From Streptomyces sp. NBC_01235 (GTDB lineage: Bacteria > Actinomycetota > Actinomycetes > Streptomycetales > Streptomycetaceae): a stretch of DNA of 64,000 nucleotides. Location of the stretch: NCBI RefSeq assembly GCF_035989285.1, contig NZ_CP108513.1, forward strand, positions 10,726,001-10,790,000, in the 5' to 3' direction. The notes under the pieces are model-generated. The model did not search any database, had not been told where the DNA came from, and saw only the letters and a program-made list of their open reading frames with translations. Below, piece after piece: positions 1-7,707 of this stretch; the first letter of the stretch is position 1, and every line of letters starts with the position of its first letter. The position numbers were made by a program, and so were the translations under genes.

Positions 1-159
1 CCGGGCTGCTTCACACACGCAGTGGTCTTCCGTCGGTGTCCCACCTGCCGGGAGCACAACATCGTGCGAGAAGGCCACTTCGTCTGCGTCTTCTGCGACG
101 CAGACCTACCCCGGCGATGGAACGTCGATCCGAACGCAGACGACTCAGACGGGCCCTGA
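1..159 (+). CDS. C-terminal end of a small zinc-ribbon-like protein (partial)
   Basis: The reading frame is open from the first base to a TGA ending at 159. The last 52 residues contain two CxxC pairs, CPTC and CVFC, spaced like a treble-clef or zinc-ribbon finger. They are followed by an acidic tail after a Trp-Asn pair. Short proteins of this kind are common conserved hypotheticals in Streptomyces, sometimes next to secretion or DNA-processing genes. The start lies outside the window, so length and function cannot be judged. Zinc binding is inferred from Cys spacing only. Confidence 0.5.
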   Translation, partial: PGCFTHAVVFRRCPTCREHNIVREGHFVCVFCDADLPRRWNVDPNADDSDGP

Positions 160-383
160 TCTCGTCCGCCACAGCGCTGCTGGGCGGTGGGTGGAGCGGG
201 CTCGGTCCCGGGTGGGACGCGTTGAGCGATGACCTTCCGGGTGGTGGCCAGATCCGCGAGTCGCGCTTCGGTCTCGGCGAGGGCAGCGGTCAAGTGCTCG
301 ATCTGGTCGCGTAGTTCGCCGGCCCGGGCCGTGGTCTCGTCGTGCTGGGCCTGGAGGTCTGCCAGGAGCTCGATGACGTTCAC
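160..383 (-). pseudogene. Coiled-coil IS-accessory protein, N-terminal remnant
   Basis: A GTG at 383 on the minus strand begins a heptad-like stretch of about 55 residues with alternating Leu/Ala and Glu/Arg positions (IELLADLQAQ, then RDQIEHLTAALAE). It resembles the coiled-coil start of the accessory protein at 55.9 kb, which also lies beside an IS5-type transposase. Beyond about residue 60 the sequence turns into Pro/Arg-rich text antisense to the zinc-ribbon gene, so the gene appears cut there. Function unknown; the link to the neighbouring transposase remnant is inferred. Confidence 0.35.
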
Positions 384-406
384 GCGGCCAGCCCGAGGGT
401 GTCGCG

Positions 407-705
407 TCAGGTGGGGGCGGGTGTGGTGAGGCGGCGAGTCATGTTCGCGACGGAAGCCCAGTGGACGCGTGAGGCGGAGGTGTCGGGGCGGTGGTCCTTC
501 TCGTGGGCCAGGCGGCGATGCAACATCAATGTTCCGTTGACCTGCTCGACCACCCACGGAGGTCGCAGGACCCGGGATTTCCGGTCGCCGACCGCGCCAC
601 CCGGTCCTGCTTCCAGGCCGTGATCATCGGCTCGATCAACGCCCACTGCTCGTCCGCTAAGTCGATCGGGTACGGGTCTCGCTCCATGCCCCGCATCTGA
701 ACATG
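407..705 (-). pseudogene. IS5-type transposase with large internal deletion
   Basis: The minus strand starts with a typical IS5-family N-terminus (MERDPYPIDLADEQWALIEP). After about 35 residues it jumps into the family C-terminus with a WVVEQ motif followed by LMLHRRLA. The two parts are in different frames. The central DDE region is missing, so roughly two thirds of a normal transposase of about 270 residues has been lost. The piece cannot be active. It marks the left edge of the mobile-element-rich section. Confidence 0.6.
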
Positions 706-793
706 GGCATGTCCAGCAGTTGGCGCGCGACGATCTTTACCACGATCGAGCGATCACGAACCGAGGAAGATCGGACTTACTGACTTCGGCTCG

Positions 794-1330
794 TCAGGGT
801 GAGGTCGGGTTGCCGAGGGCGAGGCCGGTGCCGGCTATGAAGCCGTCGAGGGTCTAGGGCCGGTACTGGAGTCGTTTGAGCCGGTTGCGGACGAGGGCCT
901 CCAAGCGGTCCAGGGCGACTACGGCGAGGTTGGCCAGGCTGCGCTTGACGTGGGCCCACACGCCCTCGACCGGGTTCAGGTCGGGCGAGTAGGCGGGCAG
1001 CAGGAACACCGTCAGCCATTCCCGTGCGTCGATCAACTCTCGCATCGTTCGGGAGACATGGGTGTTGAGCCGGTCCCAGACCAACACGATCGGTGCCTTG
1101 ATGAGCTGGTGGGTGCCGTCGAGCAGAGCGATGAAGTCGCGCTCGCTCATACTGCGGCGCTTGCCCTTGCCCGCGGGGTGGGCGATCAGCCGATGGCACA
1201 GCCGGGTCCGTGAGCCGGGCCGCATCGCAATCAGCCCGGCCACCGACAGCCGCCCCGAGCGGCGTCCACTCACCGTCACGACCGGGGTGTGTCCGCGTCG
1301 CCCCCAGGTGAGGCCTCGGGGCGGTCGGCG
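794..1330 (-). pseudogene. IS630-family transposase, C-terminal half with in-frame stop
   Basis: The minus strand encodes the catalytic C-terminal half of an IS630/DDE_3 transposase: a WDRLNTHVS segment, then LPAYSPDLNPVEGVWAH, the family signature around the last acidic residue. An in-frame TAG at 854-856 interrupts it. The frame behind the stop continues with the usual family tail (LDGFIAGTGLALGN) to a TGA at 794. The N-terminal HTH half is absent and replaced by a recombinase-like piece. Inactive remnant. Confidence 0.65.
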
Positions 1331-1339
1331 GGTGAAGCC

Positions 1340-1493
1340 TGGCTTGTCGTGGTCGGTGGCCGCGGGACTGCTGGTGGAGTCGACGGAGCCGCTCGACTTC
1401 GGCGGGATCGGCGTGGATGATCCAGGACCGTCGCTGGTCGGTGACCTGGTGGGCATCGACCCAGCCGCGTTTGATCCATCCGAAGAGAGTCAC
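1340..1493 (-). pseudogene. Recombinase-type C-terminal fragment
   Basis: About 48 residues (GWIKRGWVDAHQV, then a WIIHADPAEVERLRRL stretch) resemble the DNA-binding C-terminal segment found in large serine recombinases and related Streptomyces transposon proteins. The frame then degrades into antisense of the IS630 remnant. It is sandwiched between IS630 and IS5 pieces, so it is probably a leftover of nested insertions. Identification rests on a short motif only. Confidence 0.35.
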
Positions 1494-1499
1494 CCGCCC

Positions 1500-1912
1500 G
1501 TTGCGTGGCCCGCTGGCTCACCCCTGGTCTCAGTAGCGTCGCTCTCGCTGCGGCAGGTGGCGGCGCCGGTGTCCTTCTCCGGCCGGGACGTGTTCGTGGC
1601 GTGCTGGTGGGCCCGGTTGATCGTCGAGTCGACCGAGACCGTCCAGCCGATCGAGTCCGCCTCAGCGGTCAGCTGCCCCAGAACCGTGTCCCAGGTGCCG
1701 TCAGCCGCCCATCTGCGGTGGCGTTTCCACACCGTCTGCCAGGGTCCGAACGGCTCGCGTGGCAGATCTCTCCAGGGGATTCCGGTGCGGTACCGGTAGA
1801 TGATCCCCTCGATGATGCGACGGTGGTCGGCGAACGGACGCCCTGCCTTCCCCGTGTTGCGGGGAAGGCAGGGTGCCATGCGTCCCCACTGCTCGTCGGT
1901 CAGCAGGCGCAT
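1500..1912 (-). pseudogene. IS5-family (IS427-type) transposase, N-terminal half
   Basis: The minus strand starts at ATG 1912 with the IS427-group N-terminus (LLTDEQWGRMAPCLP) and continues through the conserved RTGIPWRDLP, PWQTVWKRHRRW and VSVDSTINRAHQHA segments. The last contains the first catalytic Asp. The sequence breaks off after about 130 residues and the second ORF with the remaining catalytic residues is missing. It abuts the 3' end of the methyltransferase gene, so this IS landed immediately behind that gene. Confidence 0.65.
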
Positions 1913-1926
1913 GCGCCCGCTTGTGG

Positions 1927-2772
1927 TCACCGAGGCCGGTAGGCGGTGGCCAGCACGGAGACGGTGACCTGGTCGGGCAAGGGGCCGTCATCGTTCAGGT
2001 CTGCACGGCTCAAGTGGCGTGCGCTCGGCGTCATTCCAACCAGGTCGAGGGCCTCCTGCTTGGTCAAGGGCGTGGTGTACTCGACCTGTTCGGTAACGGC
2101 GGCCTCGAAGAAGGGATCCATCGCTCGGTGTAAGCGTTGTTCCTTGACCGGGTCGATCGTGACCATCGCAGGTACCCGGCCGCGCAGCTCGGCCAGGTGC
2201 CGCCTGGTAGGACGGAACACGATCAACCGGCCGGTCGGGCGCAGTACTCGGTGGAACTCGACAGGGTTGCGCGGGGCGAACACGTCCAACACGACCTCGG
2301 CCACTCCGCCGGCCAGCGGGAAGGGACGGAAGACGTCCCAGGCCGCCGCGGCGGCTCGTTCATGGGCGCGAGCCGCTGAGCGCAGCGCGCGCACCGACGT
2401 GTCCAGCCCCAGACCACGGGCGCCGGGCAGCTGATCGAGTACGCCGGCCAGGTAGTAACCCGTGCCGCACCCGACGTCCACAACCGTGGCCTGCTCAGGC
2501 GCGGAGTCGGCCGACAGGCGGGCAACGACTTTGCGGATGGGTGCGTACGCGTCGGTCGACAGGAACCGGTCCCGGGCCTGGGCCATGGCCGCGTCGTCGC
2601 CGCTGGTGGCACGGGTGCCCGTCAGCAGGCTGACGTAGCCGTGACGGGCGATATCGAAGGTGTGGCCTGCCGGGCAGCGCAGTGCGCCGCGGTCGGGGTG
2701 CAGTCTGCGCGTGCGGCACATTGGGCAGCGCAGCAGGTCGAGGGACAGGTCGAGGGCAGGGGGAAGCGACAT
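1927..2772 (-). CDS. RlmA-like 23S rRNA (guanine-N1) methyltransferase
   Basis: This protein of 281 residues is a SAM-dependent rRNA base methyltransferase of the RlmA(I)/RlmA(II) group. Members methylate G745 or G748 in 23S rRNA hairpin 35; TlrB-type relatives give mycinosyl-macrolide resistance in producers. The N-terminus carries the family zinc finger (CPMC, later a Cys and a GHTFD His). The Rossmann SAM loop is VVDVGCGTGYYLAGV at about residue 97. Length fits the family. It stands alone, with an IS relic directly behind it. Whether it is housekeeping or a resistance determinant cannot be decided from sequence. Confidence 0.85.
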   Translation of the reverse strand: MSLPPALDLSLDLLRCPMCRTRRLHPDRGALRCPAGHTFDIARHGYVSLLTGTRATSGDDAAMAQARDRFLSTDAYAPIRKVVARLSADSAPEQATVVDVGCGTGYYLAGVLDQLPGARGLGLDTSVRALRSAARAHERAAAAAWDVFRPFPLAGGVAEVVLDVFAPRNPVEFHRVLRPTGRLIVFRPTRRHLAELRGRVPAMVTIDPVKEQRLHRAMDPFFEAAVTEQVEYTTPLTKQEALDLVGMTPSARHLSRADLNDDGPLPDQVTVSVLATAYRPR

Positions 2773-3039
2773 GGGTACGAGGCACTCCTGGCAACGGTGA
2801 AGGGGAGAGACCGTGCCTGCACGCGCGCTCAGAACGTCACTGCCTCAGGAAAGAACGGGCAGGGCCGGAAATGTGGCTCACGCAGCAGGCGCACCAAGGA
2901 GGGCGACGCCGTCCGGCATCGCCCTCAACGCCTTCCGATTACAGGAAGCAGCAGTGTGGGGTGCTCATGAATGCCACGCCATGATTCTACGAGCTTCGGC
3001 GAAGCCCCTCATGCCGCTGATGTTGGGACACACGACCTA
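2773..3039. other. Intergenic region, no gene seen
   Basis: The stretch between the divergent methyltransferase start and the IS630 element holds no ORF with family-like sequence. It must contain the methyltransferase promoter. I see no clear -10/-35 pair or terminator hairpin. Confidence 0.4.
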
Positions 3040-4455
3040 GTGTGCTGCGCCAGAAATCCTGAGGGTTAGTTCTGCTCTGTTTTCTGGCTGGCGGTTCCGA
3101 CCTTGGTGAGGTAGTCGGCGAGGGAGTTGAGGATCTCGTCTGCGGTCTTGGTCCAGGTGAAGGGCCGTGGGTTCTCGTTCCAGGTGTCGATCCACGCGGT
3201 GATGTCATCCTCCAGGGCCTTCACGGACCTGTGCACGCCACGGCGGATGAGCTTGTCGGTCAGCAGGCCGAACCACCGCTCGACCTGGTTCATCCAGGAG
3301 GAGCCCGTCGGGGTGAAGTGGACGTGGAAGCGGGGGTGTCTGCCCAGCCATGTCTTGATCTCGGCGGTGTTGTGGGTGGCGTAGTTGTCACAGACGAGGT
3401 GGACGTCGAGCCCGGCGGGCACCGCCTTGTCGATCCGGACCAGGAACTTCTTGAACTCAATCGCACGGTGGCGGCGGTGGAGCTGAGATATGACGGTGCC
3501 GTCAGTGATGTTGAAGGCGGCGAACAGGCTGGTGATGCCGTGCCGGTAGTAGTCGTGCGTCCGGCGTTCGGGCATGCCCGGCATCATCGGCAAGACCGGC
3601 TGCGAGCGGTCCAGTGCCTGGATCTGGGACTTCTCGTCCACGCAGAGCACGACCGCCTTCTCGGGCGGATGGTGGTACAGGCCGACGACGTCGACGACCT
3701 TGGCGACGAACCGTGGATCGGTGGACAGTTTGAAGGAATCCTGCAGGTGGGGCTTGAGGTCGAACTTCTTCCAGATCCGGCCGATAGTCGACTTCGACAG
3801 GCCGGTGCGCTGGGCCATCGAGGCCCGTGACCAGTGCGTGTCCCTGTCCGGGGTCGACTCCAAGGTGGCCACGATGACCTCCTCGACCCGGTCGAGGAGG
3901 ATCGAGGGCGGCCGGCCCGAGCGGGGCTCGTCATGCAGACCGTCGAGGCGTTCGGCGATGAACCGGGCCCGCCAGCGGTCCACGGTCGACCTGTCGATGC
4001 CGAGGTCGGCCGCGGCCTGCTGGTTCGTGCCGCCCTCCGCGCAGCGCAGCACGATCTTGGCTCGCAGCGCGAGGAACTGGGCGGTCTTCGCCCGCCGCGC
4101 CCACTGCGTCAGCTGTCTCCGCTCAGCCTCGTCCAGGACCAAGTCGGCCTTCGGCCGCCCGATCCAGCCGGCGTCCTCAAGCCCGGCCATCCGCTCTGCG
4201 GCGAAAGCTCGACGCCACTTGCCAACCGTCTTGGCCTGGACGCCAACGATCCGTGCAACACCTGCATTTGACATGCCGTCAGCGCACGCCAGGATGATGC
4301 GGGCCTTCTCGGCCGAGCGCCGGTCCGGCACTTTCGTCCGGCGCACCAACTCGGCACGCTCGGACTCGGACAGCGTGATCTCCACAGCAGAAGGGCCCGA
4401 ATGCGACATGGCAACAGGGTAGTAAGTAACCCTCAGGATTTCTGGCGCAGCACAC
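3040..4455 (-). mobile_element. Complete IS630-family insertion sequence, 1416 bp
   Basis: Perfect 29-bp terminal inverted repeats lie at 3040-3068 and 4427-4455. The element is flanked on both sides by the dinucleotide TA (3038-3039, 4456-4457), the target duplication expected for the IS630/Tc1-mariner superfamily. One full-length transposase gene fills it on the minus strand. The left repeat contains the transposase stop codon. Identical ends and an open frame suggest recent, possibly active, insertion. Confidence 0.93.
3066..4409 (-). CDS. IS630-family transposase (double HTH type)
   Basis: A transposase of 447 residues, inserting at TA sites. The N-terminus has two consecutive helix-turn-helix units (around residues 10-75 and 80-150, each with a [11 protein letters not shown] / [15 protein letters not shown] repeat and an RW recognition segment). 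The DDE catalytic domain follows: [15 protein letters not shown] holds the first Asp, [17 protein letters not shown] text the second, and [16 protein letters not shown] the last acidic residue. All expected motifs are present, and length is within the range for two-HTH members. Confidence 0.93.
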   Translation of the reverse strand: MSHSGPSAVEITLSESERAELVRRTKVPDRRSAEKARIILACADGMSNAGVARIVGVQAKTVGKWRRAFAAERMAGLEDAGWIGRPKADLVLDEAERRQLTQWARRAKTAQFLALRAKIVLRCAEGGTNQQAAADLGIDRSTVDRWRARFIAERLDGLHDEPRSGRPPSILLDRVEEVIVATLESTPDRDTHWSRASMAQRTGLSKSTIGRIWKKFDLKPHLQDSFKLSTDPRFVAKVVDVVGLYHHPPEKAVVLCVDEKSQIQALDRSQPVLPMMPGMPERRTHDYYRHGITSLFAAFNITDGTVISQLHRRHRAIEFKKFLVRIDKAVPAGLDVHLVCDNYATHNTAEIKTWLGRHPRFHVHFTPTGSSWMNQVERWFGLLTDKLIRRGVHRSVKALEDDITAWIDTWNENPRPFTWTKTADEILNSLADYLTKVGTASQKTEQN

Positions 4456-4559
4456 TAGTGCCGCGTCAGCGAACGTTCACCCTGTCGACGACGGGAGCTG
4501 GCCACCCCCCTGGATCGACGCCTGCATCGGAGTGGCTCGGCGCCTCGCCTTGAAAACAA

Positions 4560-4575
4560 TTAGCGACTATGCTAA
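4560..4575. promoter_or_regulatory. Inverted repeat just before an ArsR gene, possible operator
   Basis: TTAGC and GCTAA form a perfect 5-bp inverted repeat around six bases. It lies 10 bp before the preferred GTG start of the ArsR gene and partly overlaps its ribosome binding site AAGGA (4574-4578). ArsR-family proteins usually bind short AT-containing dyads at their own promoter, so autoregulation is plausible. The repeat is short and could be chance. Confidence 0.4.
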
Positions 4576-4585
4576 GGATTGCCAG

Positions 4586-4891
4586 GTGCACGGAGCCTCT
4601 GACGCTGCGCACTCGGCCGCCTACGACCGGGTCTTCGCCGCCCTTGCCCACCCGGCCCGTCGACGGATCTTGATCACCCTCCACTTCGAGGGAGGGTCGA
4701 TGGGGGCGGGTGATATTGCGCGAATGTTCGAGCATGCCTGGCCGACGACCAGCCGACATCTGCAGGTGATGGAAGACGCCGGCCTGGTGACGCACGAACG
4801 CCACGGACGGACTCGGATCTACCGCATGAACCGACAACGTGTCGAGCTGGTCTCCGATTGGCTCGACCTCATCCGCGGGACGGGTTCGTAA
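4586..4891 (+). CDS. ArsR-family winged-helix transcriptional regulator
   Basis: About 101 residues from GTG 4586, chosen because AAGGA sits 7 bp upstream; an earlier GTG at 4532 would add 18 unlikely residues. The core is the ArsR winged helix: FAALAHPARRRILI (helix 1-2), GDIARMFEHAWPTTSRHLQVMEDAGLV (recognition helix) and HERHGRTRIYRM (wing). No Cys pair for arsenic or metals is seen, so this is a non-metal or glyoxalase-partner type. The VOC gene follows 24 bp downstream, which suggests co-transcription and control of that gene. Confidence 0.85.
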   Translation: MHGASDAAHSAAYDRVFAALAHPARRRILITLHFEGGSMGAGDIARMFEHAWPTTSRHLQVMEDAGLVTHERHGRTRIYRMNRQRVELVSDWLDLIRGTGS

Positions 4892-4915
4892 CAACCGACG
4901 CCATAAGGAAACGCC

Positions 4916-5356
4916 ATGACCAGCGACGATCCAATCCTCAATGCGCCTTCCGAGAGTCATGACGCCGACGAACCAATTCTGTTCCGCCTCAATGTCGAGG
5001 TGGCGAACCTTGACCAGGCGGTCATGTTCTATTCGACTCTGCTCGGCGTGACTGGCCGCAGGCAAGCTGGCGCGCGGTGCTACTTCACCTGCGGTACGGT
5101 CACGCTCCAGGTCCTGGACGTCTCTGGCCATGGCACCGTCAAGCGGTTGCCGAAATCGCTGTACTTCACCGTTCGAAGCCTTGACGAGGTGTTCGGTCGC
5201 GCCCGGGAACTGGGGTGCTTGTCGGACGAGCAAGTGCACGGTGTATCTGGAGGCGAGATCGCCGTGCGGCCGTGGGGTGAGCGGTCCTTCTACGTCGATG
5301 ACCCATGGGGCAACTCGCTGTGTTTCGTCGAAGCCGGGACGATCTACGAGGGATAG
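4916..5356 (+). CDS. VOC (glyoxalase/bleomycin-resistance fold) protein
   Basis: A protein of 146 residues from ATG 4916 with AAGGAA upstream. It has a single VOC module pair: a first beta-alpha unit (LFRLNVEVANLDQAVMFYST) and a second ending WGERSFYVDDPWGNSLCFVE, the typical end of the family with a metal-ligand Glu. The family includes glyoxalases, dioxygenases and antibiotic-binding resistance proteins, and the sequence does not say which. Pairing with the preceding ArsR gene suggests an inducible detoxification or stress role. Confidence 0.75.
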   Translation: MTSDDPILNAPSESHDADEPILFRLNVEVANLDQAVMFYSTLLGVTGRRQAGARCYFTCGTVTLQVLDVSGHGTVKRLPKSLYFTVRSLDEVFGRARELGCLSDEQVHGVSGGEIAVRPWGERSFYVDDPWGNSLCFVEAGTIYEG

Positions 5357-5514
5357 CCAGACACCTTCCATACGTCTGAGAACCCCACAATCGGAACTAC
5401 TCGTCTAGCCTGCGTCGCACCAGGATTCCCTGCCCTCTACTCTCGGAGATGATCAGTAGCGGGAGTTGGCTCACGGGGGAAGGCGGCACATGGCGAGCGT
5501 AGAGACTGCTGAAA

Positions 5515-6058
5515 TTGCCGGCGCCTTTCGATGCGGCTGCACGTCGGGCCGGCGCCGCCCACCGCGTCCGGGAGACAACGCCCGCGCATCTGGTCGACCT
5601 GATCGGCAGGCCGGCCACAGACGGCAGATGGGGCAACCACGAAGCACGGATCTTCGTCCTTGACGAGCCCGTCGCCCCGGAGAACCTGCCGGGAATCGTG
5701 AGCACGTTGCCGTTGGACTGCTTGCGGGGGCTGGGTGAGCAGGACCGGTTCGAGGGGGAGGCGTCCACGCTCGACTCGGTTTGGCTGACGTTGTTCATGA
5801 CCGCCTCGGCAGGCGGATTCGGCTCAGCGGGCGTCCACGGTGCCTGGGGGCGTTTCAGCGCGTGGCTCTCCCTGGCGGGGCTCTGCGGAGCCGAGTACCC
5901 CGAGGCCAGCGCTTCCGAGGTTGAGGAGCTGGCCCGGGCCTGTACCTGGTACAGGTTCGAGGCCGACACCGAATGGTTCCACAACGACCTGAGCGACTAC
6001 GGCATCGTCTCCGTCTCCCCCGACGGCCGCCGTACTTGCCGCGATGGACACGGACTGA
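5515..6058 (+). pseudogene. DUF6183-like protein, truncated and frameshifted
   Basis: The frame contains the conserved core of a Streptomyces-specific family: WLTLFMTASAGGFGSAGVH, GRFSAWLSLAGL, then CTWYRFEADTEWFHND. The N-terminal half of the usual protein (about 350 residues) is missing, and a stop closes the frame at 5500. Near the end the frame slips. After PDG the usual C-terminus (AVLAAMDTD) is encoded in the next frame with a stop at 6056-6058. No function is known for the family; this copy is probably dead. Confidence 0.55.
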
Positions 6059-6079
6059 ACCATCCCGAGCCTCAGGCCG

Positions 6080-6423
6080 ATCCCATCCGCTAACGCGGCG
6101 GCAAGTTGGAGGAGTTCCGGCGACGCCCTGGGCGCGGCTGTGGGGGTGGAAGCGGGGGAGAAGGTCTCGACGAGGCTGACGCAGCGGGGTGCGCCGATAC
6201 GGCGGGTCAGGAGCAGGGACTGGGTGGCGGCGGCTGCGGCGGGCTCGGGTTCCTTCAGGTCGAGGAAGCTGGCGGCGCGGTAGGCGAGGAACATCCCGCG
6301 GGTCTTGTCCCGGGCGACGGGCAGCAGGCGTTCGCCCTCGGCGATGAGCTGGTGGGCGACGCCGGTGTCACCGAGGTCCACCAGCGCCTGGCTGGAGTCC
6401 ACGGCGAGATCGGCCTCGGACAC
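6080..6423 (-). pseudogene. TPR-repeat regulator, C-terminal fragment
   Basis: The minus strand reads SSQALVDLGDTGVAHQLIAEG, LLPVARDKTRGMFLAYRAAS and TQSLLLTRRIGAPRC. This is the helix-repeat (TPR) end typical of Streptomyces XRE-type regulators with C-terminal TPR arrays. It joins directly to the ISL3 transposase piece at 6423/6424 without stop or start, so it is a junction product. No HTH is present, so it is not functional as a regulator. Confidence 0.5.
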
Positions 6424-6932
6424 TTTGCGTGTCGCGTACTCGTCGACGCCGACCACTCTCGGGGCTGGCACATCCGGTTCGGGCAGCGAATCGACGAGCC
6501 GCAGCACCGTGCTGCGGCTGACTGACACCCCAAAGACGCCAGCCATCCGAGCTCCCCCCGGCCGGCCAGGGCGAGGCCGACCGCCGCCAGCGTCGAACGC
6601 AGACGCTCGGTCCACCGGCCGTACCTCCGGGTCAATCCCGGCACCTGCTCAACGACCATCCGTCGCCCGCACGAAGCGACCGGGCAGGCGAAGCGGCGGA
6701 CCCGCAGACAAAGCACCACCCGGCACCCCGCGCTGGGAACATCCGCAGGAAACCGCAGGTAGGAACTATGAACCCGGATCGACCAGTTCCCGCAGCCCGA
6801 ACACGCCGAACCGGTCGTTGTGTTGCGGGCCTCGACTCGCATCGTCTCGTTGCTCACGTCCACCGACACCACCGACACGTCCGCGATCGAGGGGAACAGC
6901 AACTCCTCCATCCGGAGGGCCACTTCTTCCAC
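6424..6932 (-). pseudogene. ISL3-family transposase, N-terminal fragment
   Basis: Begins as an ISL3 transposase (LFPSIADVSVVSVDVSNET) with the N-terminal zinc finger (CSGCGNWS, later FACPVASCGRRM). It loses frame around 6560-6600, then resumes with VSRSTVLRLVDSLPEP and VVGVDEYATRK, which carries the first catalytic Asp. It stops exactly there, fused to a TPR fragment. The C-terminal two thirds are missing. A related terminal-repeat-like sequence lies upstream at 7092-7141. Confidence 0.65.
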
Positions 6933-7091
6933 GATCCCGAACTGTCAAGTACCCGAGGTCACTACTGATCACTTTCGGGCGACTTTCAGGAGCCCAATGC
7001 GACCACGAACCGTGACTCAGGGTGCGCAGGTCACGGAACTTGAGCCAGAGCCGAAACTCGTGAACATTCCGGCCAGGCTGCTACCGCCAAC

Positions 7092-7141
7092 CGCCTCCCG
7101 AACCGACGGAGAAGTGCTGCCCGTTCTCGTGAACGGAGCCA
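7092..7141. repeat. Diverged relative of the 50-bp transposon end
   Basis: These 50 bases align without gaps to the right terminal repeat of the 12.4-13.2 kb element, with 35 of 50 identical by hand count. Identity is concentrated at the inner 10 bases (GCCTCCCGAA) and the outer 26. It lies upstream of the ISL3 transposase remnant in the orientation expected for the end of that IS. This suggests the 50-bp repeats belong to the ISL3 family. The surrounding 6933-7318 stretch otherwise shows no gene. Confidence 0.5.
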
Positions 7142-7318
7142 CACGGTCAACGGAGTCCGTCGTCCCTGCTGGTACCTCAATGCTGTGGTCAGTGCGTTGA
7201 GAAGGAGCCGCTCAGCACACGACCTCGTCAGGGGGGAGACCAGGGAATCGCCGCCTTTTGAAGCTGCGTAACTGGGCCGCGCCCCGGCGAGAGGCTTTAC
7301 CCGTTAGCGGAAAGCCCC

Positions 7319-7654
7319 TTAGCCGACAATCATGCAGACTTCCCGAGTGCAAGTGATGTAGCCGTTTGAGCCTTTGCCGCAGATGTACGTGGCAGTCCAG
7401 CACTCCGCGCCACTGAGAAACTCCACGCTGGGCGCATTGTGTCCCGTGCCATCGGTGGGCTGCCCACCGGATGGGTGGACACTGATCTTGATCTGAATGC
7501 CCTGTGATGCGGACCCATCACGAGAGCTCATGCTCTGAAGCCGTGCGTGGGCAGCGTCCTGTAGCGCCGACACATGCTCGCTGATCTCGTTGACAAAACT
7601 TGAGAGCTCGTCAGAGACAGTCTCGGTCCTCGGCTTCGATTGTAGATTCTGCAT
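7319..7654 (-). CDS. Orphan Cys/Thr-rich peptide, RiPP-precursor-like
   Basis: A protein of 111 residues from ATG 7654, preferred because GGAGGG lies just upstream; ATG 7687 would add 11 residues. The N-terminal part is hydrophilic and helical (SDELSSFVNEISEHVSALQD) and a Gly/Ser/His-rich linker follows. The end is a compact segment with four Cys and several Thr (ECWTATYICGKGSNGY, then ITCTREVCMIVG). This leader-plus-core layout resembles lanthipeptide or other RiPP precursors. No modifying enzyme lies nearby; both sides are IS sequence. Could instead be a fragment of a secreted or structural protein. I do not recognise a family. Confidence 0.5.
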   Translation of the reverse strand: MQNLQSKPRTETVSDELSSFVNEISEHVSALQDAAHARLQSMSSRDGSASQGIQIKISVHPSGGQPTDGTGHNAPSVEFLSGAECWTATYICGKGSNGYITCTREVCMIVG

Positions 7655-7707
7655 GAGCCCTCCAGATGCTTGCGGATTTGCCTCCATAGCCTCGATCGTT
7701 CATGAGT

